Source: an uncultured Lachnospiraceae bacterium (GTDB lineage Bacteria; Bacillota; Clostridia; Lachnospirales; Lachnospiraceae). Taken from it: 64,000 nucleotides of DNA. Location: contig CANQUC010000005.1 of NCBI GenBank assembly GCA_947626945.1, positions 16,300 to 80,299 of the forward strand. Direction: 5' to 3'. Positions 16,787-25,604 of the stretch are shown piece by piece (position 1 is the first letter of the stretch; every line of letters begins with the position of its first letter). The translations under genes were made by a program, and so were the position numbers. Under the pieces are notes generated by a model that saw only the letters and a program-made list of their open reading frames with translations, was not told the DNA's origin and did not search any database.

Positions 16787-18721
16787 GTGAAGATTACACT
16801 GAAAGACGGTTCCGTAAAGGAATACGCGGAAGCCAGGTCCGTACTGGAGATCGCGGCCGATATCAGCGAGGGGCTGGCAAGAGCAGCCACGGCGGGAGAA
16901 GTGGACGGGAAAACGGTGGATCTGAGAACGGTCATCGACCGGGACTGTCAGTTAAATATTCTGACCTTTGAGAACAGCGAGGGAGGCGCAGGCGCTTTCC
17001 GCCATACCACGTCTCACATTATGGCGCAGGCCATCAAGCGGCTTTATCCGGAAACAAAGCTTGCCATCGGACCCTCCATCGCCGATGGATTTTATTATGA
17101 CGTAGACAGCGAAACGCCGCTGACCGCGGAAGACCTGACAAAGATCGAGGAGGAAATGAAAAAGATCGTCAGGGAAAATCTGGAAATCACCCGGTTTACC
17201 AAAAGCCGTGCCGACGCCATCGCGTATTTTCAGGAAAAAAACGAACCCTATAAGGTGGAGCTCATTCAGGATCTGCCGGAGGACGCGGAAATCAGTTTTT
17301 ACCAGCAGGGAGAGTTTGTGGATCTGTGCGCAGGCCCTCATCTGATGTCCACAAAACCGGTAAAGGCCTTTAAGCTTACCAGCCTGGCGGGAGCCTACTG
17401 GAGAGGCAGCGAGAAGAACAAGATGCTTACCCGGATCTACGGAACCTCTTTTACAAAGAAAGCAGATCTGGATGCCTATCTTACCAGACTGGAGGAGGCA
17501 AAGAAGCGGGATCACAGGAAGCTGGGCAAGCAGCTTGGCCTGTTTATGCTCAGGGACGAAGGCCCCGGTTTTCCTTTCTTTCTTCCAAAAGGTATGGTGC
17601 TGAAAAACAAGCTGCTGGATTACTGGCGGGAGATCCACAGTAAGGCGGGCTATGTGGAGATCTCCACGCCCATTATGCTGACCCGTCAGCTATGGGAGAC
17701 CTCCGGCCACTGGGATCATTACAAAGACAATATGTACACCACCGTCATTGACGACACAGATTTTGCCATCAAGCCCATGAACTGTCCCGGCGGCATTCTG
17801 GTTTATCAGTCGGAGCCCCGTTCTTACAAAGATCTGCCCCTGCGGATGGGAGAGCTTGGCCTGGTGCACAGACATGAAAAATCCGGACAGCTGCACGGGC
17901 TGATGCGGGTGCGCTGCTTTACCCAGGACGACGCCCATATTTTCATGACGCCCGAACAGATCCGGGGAGAGATCAAAAATGTAGCCAAGCTCATTGACAG
18001 CGTATATCAGCTTTTTGGATTCAAATATCATGTGGAGCTGTCTACCCGTCCGGAGGATTCCATGGGAAGCGATGAAGACTGGGAGATGGCAACAGACGCT
18101 CTTCGGGGCGCTCTGGAAGATCTGGGCCTGGACTATGTGGTCAACGAGGGAGACGGAGCGTTTTACGGGCCAAAGATCGATTTCCATCTGGAGGATTCCA
18201 TCGGCAGAACCTGGCAGTGCGGCACCATCCAGCTGGATTTCCAGCTGCCCCAGCGGTTTGAGCTGGAGTATACGGGAGCAGACGGCGAAAAGCACCGCCC
18301 CATTATGATCCACCGGGTGGCCTTTGGCTCCATTGAGCGGTTTATCGGTATTCTGATCGAGCATTTTGCCGGTGCGTTTCCCACCTGGCTTGCGCCGGAG
18401 CAGGTTCGGGTGCTTCCCATTTCCGACAAATTCCTGGATTACGCGGATCAGGTCAATGAAAGGCTGAAAGAGCAGGGAATACTCAGCACTGTGGACAGCC
18501 GGGCGGAAAAGATCGGTTACAAGATCAGAGAAAGCCGTCTTGCCAAGGTGCCTTACATGCTTGTGGTAGGCGCCAAGGAAGAGGAAACTAAAACGGTTTC
18601 CGTCAGAAGCAGATTTGCGGGAGATGAAGGACAAAAGACGCTGGAACAGTTCCTTGATCAGATCCGGGATGAGATTCAAAATAAAATCATCCGGGAAGTG
18701 GAGCAGCAGGAGAATAATTAA
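16787..18721 (+). CDS. thrS: threonine--tRNA ligase
   Basis: ThrS charges tRNA-Thr. The protein has an N-terminal TGS domain (about residues 1-60), an editing domain with HTTSHIMAQA and CAGPHL, and the class II catalytic core with FTQDDAHIF, MNCPGG and MIHRVAFGS; the last group includes the zinc ligands Cys and His. An anticodon-binding domain closes the protein (VRVLPIS onward). I prefer GTG at 16787 as start: AAGGAGG at 16773-16779 is 7 nt from it but only 1 nt from ATG 16781, and the resulting N terminus MKITLKDGS is typical. The alternative adds two residues. Length is 644 aa. It is controlled by the T-box leader upstream. Confidence 0.97.
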   Translation: MKITLKDGSVKEYAEARSVLEIAADISEGLARAATAGEVDGKTVDLRTVIDRDCQLNILTFENSEGGAGAFRHTTSHIMAQAIKRLYPETKLAIGPSIADGFYYDVDSETPLTAEDLTKIEEEMKKIVRENLEITRFTKSRADAIAYFQEKNEPYKVELIQDLPEDAEISFYQQGEFVDLCAGPHLMSTKPVKAFKLTSLAGAYWRGSEKNKMLTRIYGTSFTKKADLDAYLTRLEEAKKRDHRKLGKQLGLFMLRDEGPGFPFFLPKGMVLKNKLLDYWREIHSKAGYVEISTPIMLTRQLWETSGHWDHYKDNMYTTVIDDTDFAIKPMNCPGGILVYQSEPRSYKDLPLRMGELGLVHRHEKSGQLHGLMRVRCFTQDDAHIFMTPEQIRGEIKNVAKLIDSVYQLFGFKYHVELSTRPEDSMGSDEDWEMATDALRGALEDLGLDYVVNEGDGAFYGPKIDFHLEDSIGRTWQCGTIQLDFQLPQRFELEYTGADGEKHRPIMIHRVAFGSIERFIGILIEHFAGAFPTWLAPEQVRVLPISDKFLDYADQVNERLKEQGILSTVDSRAEKIGYKIRESRLAKVPYMLVVGAKEEETKTVSVRSRFAGDEGQKTLEQFLDQIRDEIQNKIIREVEQQENN

Positions 18722-18780
18722 ACCGGCTGCAAGGAATACTAACTCCTGTCAGTTTATTTTTCATAAAGGAGGTAGTAGCC

Positions 18781-18930
18781 ATGCCCGATCTGGTATGTTC
18801 AGCCGTTGACTGTGTTTTTAACGATGAGCAGCTTTGCACGGCGGATAAGATCCACATTGAGGACGATACCTGCTGCGAGAGCTACTGTGACGATCCGAGA
18901 ACGGAAAACAAAGGCTGCAGCTGCAAGTAA
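18781..18930 (+). CDS. DUF1540 cysteine-rich mini-protein
   Basis: This 49-residue protein is encoded after a good AAAGGAGG site. It holds eight cysteines (positions 6, 11, 19, 31, 32, 36, 46 and 48) and the pattern VCSAVDCVFN then LCTADKIHIED, which matches the DUF1540 family of short Clostridia and Bacillus proteins. The cysteines suggest zinc or other metal binding; the biological role is unknown. It stands alone between thrS and a hairpin terminator. Its own promoter was not found in the 59 bp upstream, so it may be read through from thrS. Confidence 0.88.
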   Translation: MPDLVCSAVDCVFNDEQLCTADKIHIEDDTCCESYCDDPRTENKGCSCK

Positions 18931-18935
18931 GCCAC

Positions 18936-18966
18936 AAAAAGAGGTGTCCGGGACACCTCTTTTTGT
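18936..18966. terminator. bidirectional-type intrinsic terminator
   Basis: AAAAAGAGGTGTCC and GGACACCTCTTTTT form a near-perfect inverted repeat with A and T tails, six bases after the DUF1540 gene. It ends the thrS transcript. Confidence 0.9.
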
Positions 18967-19039
18967 TTGCATCTTGCTTTTGATAGGGAAAATTGGTAAA
19001 ATATCCGTGGTGTGACATTTTTTGGAAAGGATCATTGCC

Positions 19040-19804
19040 ATGGAGGCTTATGGGGAATTCGCGGAGGTATACGATCTGTTTATGGAAGAGGTGCCCTACG
19101 GGGCATGGTGCGACTATTTGAAGCAGCAGCTGCGGGAACATGGGGTCAGGGACGGCCTTTTGCTGGATCTGGGCTGCGGCACCGGAACCATGACTTCTCT
19201 GCTTGCAAAGGCAGGTTACGATATGATCGGAGTGGACCGGTCAGAGGAAATGCTTCGGCAGGCGTACGAAAAAAAGCAGAGGGATGGGCAGGATATCTTA
19301 TATCTCTGTCAGGATATGAGCGCTTTTGAACTGTATGGAACCGTCCGGGGAATCGTCTGTGTCTGCGACGCGCTGAATTATATTCTGGAAGAAAAACAGC
19401 TTCTGGAAACATTCCGGCTGGTGAACAATTATCTGGATCCGGGCGGACTGTTTCTGTTTGATATGAACACTCCTTACAAATACAGCCGGATTCTGGGGGA
19501 TCATGTGTTTGCCCAAAACCGGCAGGAGGGCAGCTATATCTGGGAAAATCATTTTGACAGGGAAAGCGGCATCAATGAGTATGCCGTGACCTTTTATGTC
19601 CGGCAGGAAGAAGAGCGATACCGCCGGTTTGAGGAAATTCATTATCAGAGAGCCTACAGCCCTCACAGGATCAGGCAGCTGCTTTCTCAGGCCGGACTGG
19701 CTCTGGAGGCTGTCTACGACGGATACCGGAAAGCGCCGCCAAGGGCTGACAGCCAGCGGATCTGTTTTGTGGCCAGAGAGTGTACCAAGAAACAGGAAGG
19801 ATGA
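19040..19804 (+). CDS. class I SAM-dependent methyltransferase
   Basis: This 254-residue protein carries motif I LLLDLGCGTGTM (about residues 40-51), followed by motif II MIGVDRS and a CVCDALNYI segment at motif IV. These are marks of class I Rossmann-fold SAM methyltransferases. The ATG at 19040 follows GGAAAGG by 9 nt and is preferred to the upstream frame extension. The substrate cannot be read from sequence. It overlaps or abuts hslO: its stop (19802-19804) falls just before the hslO start, so the two are co-transcribed. The C-terminal ERYRRFEEIHYQRAYS stretch is seen in many Firmicutes small-molecule methyltransferases. Confidence 0.88.
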   Translation: MEAYGEFAEVYDLFMEEVPYGAWCDYLKQQLREHGVRDGLLLDLGCGTGTMTSLLAKAGYDMIGVDRSEEMLRQAYEKKQRDGQDILYLCQDMSAFELYGTVRGIVCVCDALNYILEEKQLLETFRLVNNYLDPGGLFLFDMNTPYKYSRILGDHVFAQNRQEGSYIWENHFDRESGINEYAVTFYVRQEEERYRRFEEIHYQRAYSPHRIRQLLSQAGLALEAVYDGYRKAPPRADSQRICFVARECTKKQEG

Positions 19805-19809
19805 AACAG

Positions 19810-20715
19810 ATGGAAGATTATATTGTTCGCGCGACGGCAGGAAACGGACAGCTTCGGGCTTTCGCGGCCACTACCGCGAACCTGGTGGAGCAGGCCAGAG
19901 CCATTCACGGAACAAGCCCCGTGGCAACAGCGGCGCTTGGAAGGCTTTTGACCGCGGGAGCGATGATGGGCGCCATGATGAAAGGAGAGCGGGATCTGCT
20001 GACCTTGCAGATCAAGGGCTCCGGAGCCCTGGGCGGCATTGTGGTCACCGCGGACAGCAAAGCCAACGTAAAGGGCTATGTCCATGAGCCTGTGGTGCTG
20101 CTGCCGCCAAATGAAAAAGGAAAGCTGGATGTGTCCGGAGCCATTGGACCCGGCATTTTAAACGTGATCAAGGATCTGGGTATGAAAGAACCCTATTCCG
20201 GCCAGGTGGCCCTGCAGACAGGCGAGATCGCGGAGGATCTGACCTACTATTTTGCCGTATCCGAGCAGGTGCCCTCCACAGTGGGACTGGGCGTGCTGAT
20301 GAACCGGGACAATACGGTATGTCAGGCAGGCGGCTTTATCATTCAGGTAATGCCCTTTGCGGAGGAAAGCACCATTGCTTCCCTGGAGCAGAAGCTGGGG
20401 CAGGTTACCGGCGTTACCGATCTGCTCAATGAGGGCCTGTCTCCGGAACAGATATTGGAAATGCTGACGGGATCCCTGGGGCTGCAGATCACAGACCGGA
20501 TGCCCGCCGCGTATCACTGCGGCTGTTCCAGAGAGCGGATGCTGCGCGCTCTGGCAAGTATCGGAAGAAAGGACCTGGAAGAACTGGCCGCGGCAGGAGA
20601 GCCGGTAGAGATGAGCTGCCACTTCTGCAATACCAGGTATACCTTTTCCGGAGAGGAAATCAGCGAACTGCTGAACCGAAATGAAGACCGTGACGGAGGA
20701 ATCAGAACAGAATGA
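19810..20715 (+). CDS. hslO: redox-regulated chaperone Hsp33
   Basis: Hsp33 is a cytoplasmic holdase chaperone activated by oxidation. The C-terminal zinc site is present as HCGCS (CxC) and CHFC (CxxC). The N-terminal domain begins MEDYIVRATAGNG, as is typical. I choose 19810 because AGGAAGG is 9 nt upstream, while the earlier ATG at 19801 would leave no spacing. The protein is 301 residues, the usual length. It sits in an oxidative-stress-neutral operon with the methyltransferase and nadE, whose start overlaps the hslO stop as ATGA. Confidence is high. Confidence 0.96.
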   Translation: MEDYIVRATAGNGQLRAFAATTANLVEQARAIHGTSPVATAALGRLLTAGAMMGAMMKGERDLLTLQIKGSGALGGIVVTADSKANVKGYVHEPVVLLPPNEKGKLDVSGAIGPGILNVIKDLGMKEPYSGQVALQTGEIAEDLTYYFAVSEQVPSTVGLGVLMNRDNTVCQAGGFIIQVMPFAEESTIASLEQKLGQVTGVTDLLNEGLSPEQILEMLTGSLGLQITDRMPAAYHCGCSRERMLRALASIGRKDLEELAAAGEPVEMSCHFCNTRYTFSGEEISELLNRNEDRDGGIRTE

Positions 20716-22610
20716 AACAGGGATTTGTGAAAACAGCGGCGGCGGTTCCCCACATTCAGGTGGCGGACGTACCTTACAATGTAGAGCAGATCTGCCGGCT
20801 AATCGAGGAGACCGCCGGCGCAGGCGCGAAGATCACCGTATTTCCGGAGCTTTGTATCACCGGATATACATGCGGCGATCTGTTCCTGCAAAGGACGCTT
20901 CTGGAACGGGCCCGGGAGGGCCTGGACACCATTGCCGCGTTTACGAAAGGGAAAGACGGCCTCTATTTCGTGGGCCTGCCTTATATGGTCCGTGGAAAGC
21001 TGTATAATGCCGCGGCGGCCATATGCGGCGGAACAATTCTGGGACTGGTTCCCAAGAAGCATATTCCCAATTACGGGGAATTTTATGAAGGAAGATGGTT
21101 TGCTCCGGGACCTGAGGAGTGCACACTGACAGAAGAGGGCATCCCCTTTGGCGCAAATCAGCTTTTTTCCTGCCGGGAACTGCCGCAGCTGGTTGTGGCC
21201 GCGGAGATCTGTGAAGATCTCTGGGCGCCGGATCCGGAAAGCAGCCGGCACGCCATGGCGGGGGCGTCTGTGATCGTGAACCTGTCTGCCAGCGACGAGG
21301 TGACCGCAAAGGACGTGTACCGGAGAGATCTGGTAAAGGGGCAGTCTGCCCGTCTGCTGTGCGGTTATGTATTTTCCTCTGCCGGAGAGGGAGAGTCCAC
21401 AACGGACCTGGTGTTTGGAGGACATTGCCTGATCAGTGAGAATGGGGTGCTGCTGGCGCAGTCTCAGCGCTTTGCCAACGAGACGGTTTACGGTGATCTG
21501 GATGTGTTCCGGATTGAATCAGAAAGACGGCGGCTCAATACTTTTACACAAAATGGGGATTCCTACCGTGTAAGCAGCTTTTCTCTGTCTGTGGAGGAAA
21601 CAAAGCTGACCCGCCGTTTTGACCCGGAGCCTTTTGTGCCGTCGGCGGCTGCGGACCGGGAAAAGCGGTGCGAGGATATTATCGCCATTCAGGCTATGGG
21701 CCTGAAAAAGCGGCTGCAGCATACAAAAACAGGCCATGCAGTGATCGGCATCTCCGGCGGGCTGGATTCGGCGCTGGCGCTGCTTGTGACCGTGCGGGCC
21801 TTTGATTATCTGGAAATTCCAAGATCCAATATTACAGCGGTGACCATGCCATGCTTTGGTACTACGGACCGTACTTACCGGAATGCCTGCAGACTGACAA
21901 AAGCCCTGGGGGCCACCTTGCGGGAGATTCCCATAGGGGAAGCGGTGACCGGGCATTTTCAGGACATCGGCCAGGACCCGTCCCTGCACGACGTGACCTA
22001 TGAGAATGCCCAGGCACGGGAGCGGACCCAGGTTCTGATGGATCTTGCCAACCGGGAAAACGGTCTGGTGATCGGCACCGGGGACATGTCTGAACTTGCC
22101 CTTGGATGGGCGACCTACAACGGAGATCACATGTCCATGTACGGCGTCAACGTGTCGGTGCCCAAAACGCTTGTGCGGCACCTGGTAAAATACTTTGCGG
22201 ATACCTGCAGGGAACCGGCGCTGAGCGAAGTGCTTCTGGACGTGCTGGATACGCCGGTGAGCCCGGAGCTGCTTCCCCCGGAAGACGGGGTCATTGCCCA
22301 GAAGACAGAGGATCTGGTAGGGCCTTACCGGCTCCACGACTTTTTCCTTTACTATATGCTGCGGTTCGGCTATGGGCCGGACAAGATCTTCCGGATCGCA
22401 AAGACTGCCTTTCTGGGGCAGTATGAGGACGGGGAGATCCTAAAATGGCTGAAGACCTTTTATCACAGATTTTTTTCTCAGCAGTTCAAGCGTTCCTGCC
22501 TTCCGGACGGACCAAAGGTGGGCACGGTGTCCATTTCTCCCAGAGGAGACCTGAGAATGCCCAGCGATGCCTGCGAGGCTGTCTGGATGGAAGTATTGGA
22601 CACGTTGTAA
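20712..22610 (+). CDS. nadE: glutamine-dependent NAD+ synthase
   Basis: The 632-residue protein makes NAD+ from deamido-NAD+, ATP and glutamine. The N-terminal nitrilase-like glutaminase domain has the Cys-containing AEICEDLWAPD, and the C-terminal ATP-pyrophosphatase domain has the P-loop GISGGLDSALALL. This two-domain form uses glutamine rather than free ammonia. The start overlaps the hslO stop as ATGA. The 3' end of the gene is overlapped on the other strand by a small membrane-protein ORF. The C terminus (GTVSISPRGDLRMPSDAC) looks complete, so the overlap has not truncated nadE. Confidence 0.96.
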   Translation: MKQGFVKTAAAVPHIQVADVPYNVEQICRLIEETAGAGAKITVFPELCITGYTCGDLFLQRTLLERAREGLDTIAAFTKGKDGLYFVGLPYMVRGKLYNAAAAICGGTILGLVPKKHIPNYGEFYEGRWFAPGPEECTLTEEGIPFGANQLFSCRELPQLVVAAEICEDLWAPDPESSRHAMAGASVIVNLSASDEVTAKDVYRRDLVKGQSARLLCGYVFSSAGEGESTTDLVFGGHCLISENGVLLAQSQRFANETVYGDLDVFRIESERRRLNTFTQNGDSYRVSSFSLSVEETKLTRRFDPEPFVPSAAADREKRCEDIIAIQAMGLKKRLQHTKTGHAVIGISGGLDSALALLVTVRAFDYLEIPRSNITAVTMPCFGTTDRTYRNACRLTKALGATLREIPIGEAVTGHFQDIGQDPSLHDVTYENAQARERTQVLMDLANRENGLVIGTGDMSELALGWATYNGDHMSMYGVNVSVPKTLVRHLVKYFADTCREPALSEVLLDVLDTPVSPELLPPEDGVIAQKTEDLVGPYRLHDFFLYYMLRFGYGPDKIFRIAKTAFLGQYEDGEILKWLKTFYHRFFSQQFKRSCLPDGPKVGTVSISPRGDLRMPSDACEAVWMEVLDTL

Positions 22611-22744
22611 TCTTCTGTTTTGGGCGGCTTTTTGCTGAACATCTGCACAAGAAGGAAGATCAGCAGGATCAGAAGCGCCACGAAGACAATTGTATAGATC
22701 AGCTCTTTGGTGCGGATTACAAAAATTTTCGTTTTAGAGCTCAT
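22478..22744 (-). CDS. small single-pass membrane protein overlapping nadE 3' end
   Basis: The 88-residue frame on the minus strand starts with ATG at 22744 after AAGGAAAG. The first 45 residues lie outside nadE and look like a real N terminus: MSSKTKIFVIRTKELIYT, then a transmembrane helix of about 20 residues, then FSKKPPKTEDY. From memory, Lachnospiraceae encode a longer conserved membrane protein starting like this (KTKI.VI..KE.IYT..F). Here the remainder is antisense to nadE, low in complexity and unlike that protein. The gene is either a truncated remnant or a short protein that uses the overlap. Transcription would converge on nadE. Confidence 0.5.
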   Translation of the reverse strand: MSSKTKIFVIRTKELIYTIVFVALLILLIFLLVQMFSKKPPKTEDYNVSNTSIQTASQASLGILRSPLGEMDTVPTFGPSGRQERLNC

Positions 22745-22821
22745 AGGGATTTCTTTCCTTTTTTTTCAATATATGAAAGAGAGAAACCGGGTATTACATT
22801 TAGAGAAAGGAATGGTCTGCG

Positions 22822-23709
22822 ATGAAGAAAAAGCTGCTGTTTATCTACAACGCCCGTGCCGGAAAGGGACAGATCAAGAGCAGACTGGCGGACATCATAG
22901 ATATTTTTGTAAAGAGAGAGTACGAGGTGACAGCCTATCCCACCCAGGATTATCTGGACGGAAAAAATAAAGTGACGGCGGCGGGAAACGATTACGATCT
23001 GATCGTGTGCAGCGGCGGAGACGGCACTTTAAACGAAGTTCTGTCGGGCCTTATGGAACTGGACCGGCAGATCCCTGTGGGATACATACCGATGGGATCC
23101 ACCAACGATTTCTCTGCCAGCCTGGGGATTCCCAAACAGCCGCTGAAAGCGGCGGAAGTAGCGGTGGGCCAGCGGGTGTTTGCCAGCGATATTGGCACCA
23201 TGAACGGCAGATACTTTGTCTATGTGGCGGCATTTGGCCTGTTTACGGACGTTTCCTATCAGACCAGGCAGGAAATGAAAAATCTGCTGGGCCATTCCGC
23301 CTATCTTCTGGAAGGGGTGAAGCACCTTTCCAAGATCCCCTCTTATCCGTTAAAGGTCCAGTATGACGGCAACGAGCTTGCGGGAGATTACATTTACGGA
23401 ATGGTGACCAATTCCATTTCCGTAGGCGGGTTTAAAAACCTTACGGGAAAAGAGGTTCTGCTGGACGACGGCCTTTATGAGGTGGTGCTGATCCGCAATC
23501 CCCAGAATCTGGGCCAGCTGAACGAAGTGCTGGGATCGGTGATCAGCGGCGATCTGAAAGCGGCCAACATTGACAGCTTCAAGGCATCCAGCCTGAAGAT
23601 CGTCTGTGAGGAGGAGATTCCCTGGACGTTAGACGGGGAGTTTGGCGGAAAACATCATCAGGTGGAGATCGTCAATCACCGCCGGGCGGTGCAGATCCAC
23701 ATTCCCTGA
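22822..23709 (+). CDS. diacylglycerol kinase family lipid kinase
   Basis: This 295-residue cytoplasmic enzyme has the DAGK catalytic glycine-rich motif CSGGDGTLNEV (about residues 63-73), then MGSTNDFSASLG and the late WTLDGEFGG motif. Family members (YegS, DgkB type) phosphorylate diacylglycerol or related lipids with ATP, recycling lipids into phosphatidic acid. The start follows AAAGGAATGG. It stands alone between nadE and fba. Together with the two GT4 enzymes at 27.7-29.9 kb it could serve glycerolipid turnover, but the linkage is only by distance. Confidence 0.9.
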   Translation: MKKKLLFIYNARAGKGQIKSRLADIIDIFVKREYEVTAYPTQDYLDGKNKVTAAGNDYDLIVCSGGDGTLNEVLSGLMELDRQIPVGYIPMGSTNDFSASLGIPKQPLKAAEVAVGQRVFASDIGTMNGRYFVYVAAFGLFTDVSYQTRQEMKNLLGHSAYLLEGVKHLSKIPSYPLKVQYDGNELAGDYIYGMVTNSISVGGFKNLTGKEVLLDDGLYEVVLIRNPQNLGQLNEVLGSVISGDLKAANIDSFKASSLKIVCEEEIPWTLDGEFGGKHHQVEIVNHRRAVQIHIP

Positions 23710-23756
23710 GGCTGTCCGAAAAATCCAAAAAAGCCCTGAGGGGGCCTGGGGAAACG

Positions 23757-23785
23757 TTGCATTTTGCGGGCAGATATGATACACT
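23757..23785 (+). promoter_or_regulatory. putative promoter of fba
   Basis: TTGCAT (23757-23762) and TACACT (23780-23785) are spaced 17 bp apart, 36 bp before the fba start. An alternative -10, TATGAT at 23775, would leave too short a spacer. Confidence 0.55.
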
Positions 23786-23820
23786 GAAAATAAGATAAAA
23801 ACTGGAAACGGAGGGTTATT

Positions 23821-24687
23821 ATGTTAGTTTCGGCAAAAGAAATGTTACAGAAGGCAAAAGCGGGCCATTATGCGGTAGGCCAGTTCAACATCAACAATCT
23901 GGAGTGGACGAAAGCCATTCTTTCCGTTGCGGAAGAGCTGAAATCCCCTGTGATCCTGGGCGTGTCCGAGGGCGCGGGAAAGTATATGACCGGGTTTCAG
24001 ACCGTGGCGGCCATGGTAAAGGCCATGATCGGTGAGATGAACATTACCGTGCCTGTTGCCCTGCATCTGGATCACGGCACTTATGAGGGCTGCATGAAAT
24101 GTGTGGAAGCAGGATTTTCTTCCATCATGTTTGACGGTTCCCATTACCCCATCGAGGAAAACGTAGCCAAGACAAAGGAACTGGTGCAGATCTGTGCCCA
24201 ACGGGGCATGAGCCTGGAGGCAGAGGTAGGTTCCATTGGCGGTGAAGAAGACGGCGTTATCGGCGCGGGCGAGTGCGCGGATCCCAAGGAGTGCAAGATG
24301 ATCGCGGATCTGGGCATTGACATGCTGGCAGCCGGTATTGGCAATATTCATGGAAAATACCCCGCAAACTGGGCCGGCCTCAGCTTTGAGACGCTGGACG
24401 CCATTCAGCAGCTGACCAAAGAAATGCCTCTGGTGCTTCACGGGGGCACAGGCATTCCCGAGGATATGATCAAAAAGGCCATTTCCCTTGGAGTGGCAAA
24501 GATCAACGTAAATACAGAGTGTCAGCTTTCTTTTGCGGACGCCACAAGAAAATATATCGAGGCCGGAAAGGATCTGGAGGGCAAGGGCTTTGATCCCCGT
24601 AAGCTTCTTCTTCCCGGAACGGAAGCCATTAAGGAAACAGTCCGTGAAAAAATGCGGTTGTTCGGTTCCGTAGGGAAAGCGGAATAA
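23821..24687 (+). CDS. fba: class II fructose-bisphosphate aldolase
   Basis: This 288-residue glycolytic enzyme cleaves fructose-1,6-bisphosphate into two triose phosphates using a zinc ion. Signature blocks are HLDHGTYEGC (zinc ligand His and catalytic Asp), FDGSHYPIEEN, EAEVGSIGGEEDG and LHGGTGIPEDMI. The ATG follows GGAGGGTT at a good distance. Length is normal for the shorter class IIB type. It has its own predicted promoter and seems monocistronic. The same fold includes tagatose-bisphosphate aldolases; neighbours do not suggest that use. Name with high confidence. Confidence 0.95.
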   Translation: MLVSAKEMLQKAKAGHYAVGQFNINNLEWTKAILSVAEELKSPVILGVSEGAGKYMTGFQTVAAMVKAMIGEMNITVPVALHLDHGTYEGCMKCVEAGFSSIMFDGSHYPIEENVAKTKELVQICAQRGMSLEAEVGSIGGEEDGVIGAGECADPKECKMIADLGIDMLAAGIGNIHGKYPANWAGLSFETLDAIQQLTKEMPLVLHGGTGIPEDMIKKAISLGVAKINVNTECQLSFADATRKYIEAGKDLEGKGFDPRKLLLPGTEAIKETVREKMRLFGSVGKAE

Positions 24688-24786
24688 TCTGCTGTTGCAG
24701 GGACGGTATCCCAGGCGGAAGATGTTTGCCGGACGGATCCGTCTCTGTTTGTTTTTTGGATCCACAAAAAAGAAAGGGCGGGTTAC

Positions 24787-25584
24787 ATGAACATTGCGTT
24801 TGACTGTCTGCCGGGCGGACTGCAGAAAGCGGTAACCATGAGCTTTGACGACGGAAAGCTGGCGGATGTGCGGCTGGCGGAGCTTTTCAGGCGTTATGGC
24901 ATCAGGGGCACGTTTCATTACAACAGCGCCAATATCGGCAGGGATACATATGTGACGGAAGAGCAGATCAGAAAGATCGGAGAATACCATGAGATTTCCG
25001 CTCACGGCGCCACGCATCCTTTTCTGGAAAGGCTGCCCGTACCCATGGCGGTACAGGAGATCATGGACGACAGGCGGAGGCTGGAGCCGCTGGCGGGCAG
25101 GCCGGTGCGGGGGATGAGCTATCCTTACGGCACCTACTCTCAGCCGCTGAAAGAGGCGCTTCGGGCGTCGGGGATCGAGTACAGCCGTACCATACAGAAT
25201 ACGGCGGAATTTGATCTTCCTCAGGATTTTATGGAATGGCATCCCACCTGTCACCAGAGCCATGATCTTGACGGGCTGTGGCAGCGGTTTTATAACAAGA
25301 AAAAACACATCCGGGTTTTTTATCTGTGGGGACACAGCTATGAATTTGACCGGGATCATTCCTGGGATCGGATGGAGCGTTTTTGTGAAAAGATCAGCGG
25401 ACTTGACAATATCTGGTACGCCACCAATCAGGAGATCGTGGATTATGTGACGGCCATGCGCCGGATCGTGGTCTCTCTGGACCGGTCAAGCGTCTATAAT
25501 CCAAGCGCGCTGGACGTATGGATCCTGGTGGAGAATGAGCCGGTGCGCATTCCCGGGGGAGCCACGGTAACTCTGAAAAAATGA
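24787..25584 (+). CDS. polysaccharide deacetylase (NodB) family protein
   Basis: This 265-residue protein shows the NodB fold: MSFDDGKLAD (catalytic base and metal Asp), GTFHYNS, and the metal histidines in ISAHGATHPFLERL. The later GMSYPYGTYS block and VFYLWGHSYEF fit members that remove acetyl groups from N-acetylated sugars. There is no signal peptide, so it is expected inside the cell and may act on a sugar precursor. It starts 99 bp after fba and ends 20 bp before the nucleotidyltransferase gene, with which it is probably co-transcribed. Exact substrate unknown. Confidence 0.85.
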   Translation: MNIAFDCLPGGLQKAVTMSFDDGKLADVRLAELFRRYGIRGTFHYNSANIGRDTYVTEEQIRKIGEYHEISAHGATHPFLERLPVPMAVQEIMDDRRRLEPLAGRPVRGMSYPYGTYSQPLKEALRASGIEYSRTIQNTAEFDLPQDFMEWHPTCHQSHDLDGLWQRFYNKKKHIRVFYLWGHSYEFDRDHSWDRMERFCEKISGLDNIWYATNQEIVDYVTAMRRIVVSLDRSSVYNPSALDVWILVENEPVRIPGGATVTLKK

Positions 25585-25604
25585 GGATAAATGGAGGAAA
25601 AAGT

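Noticed and set aside
24688..24786. Separate small gene or terminator between fba and the deacetylase
   Set aside because: No coding frame with a site, and no clear hairpin with a T run was found.
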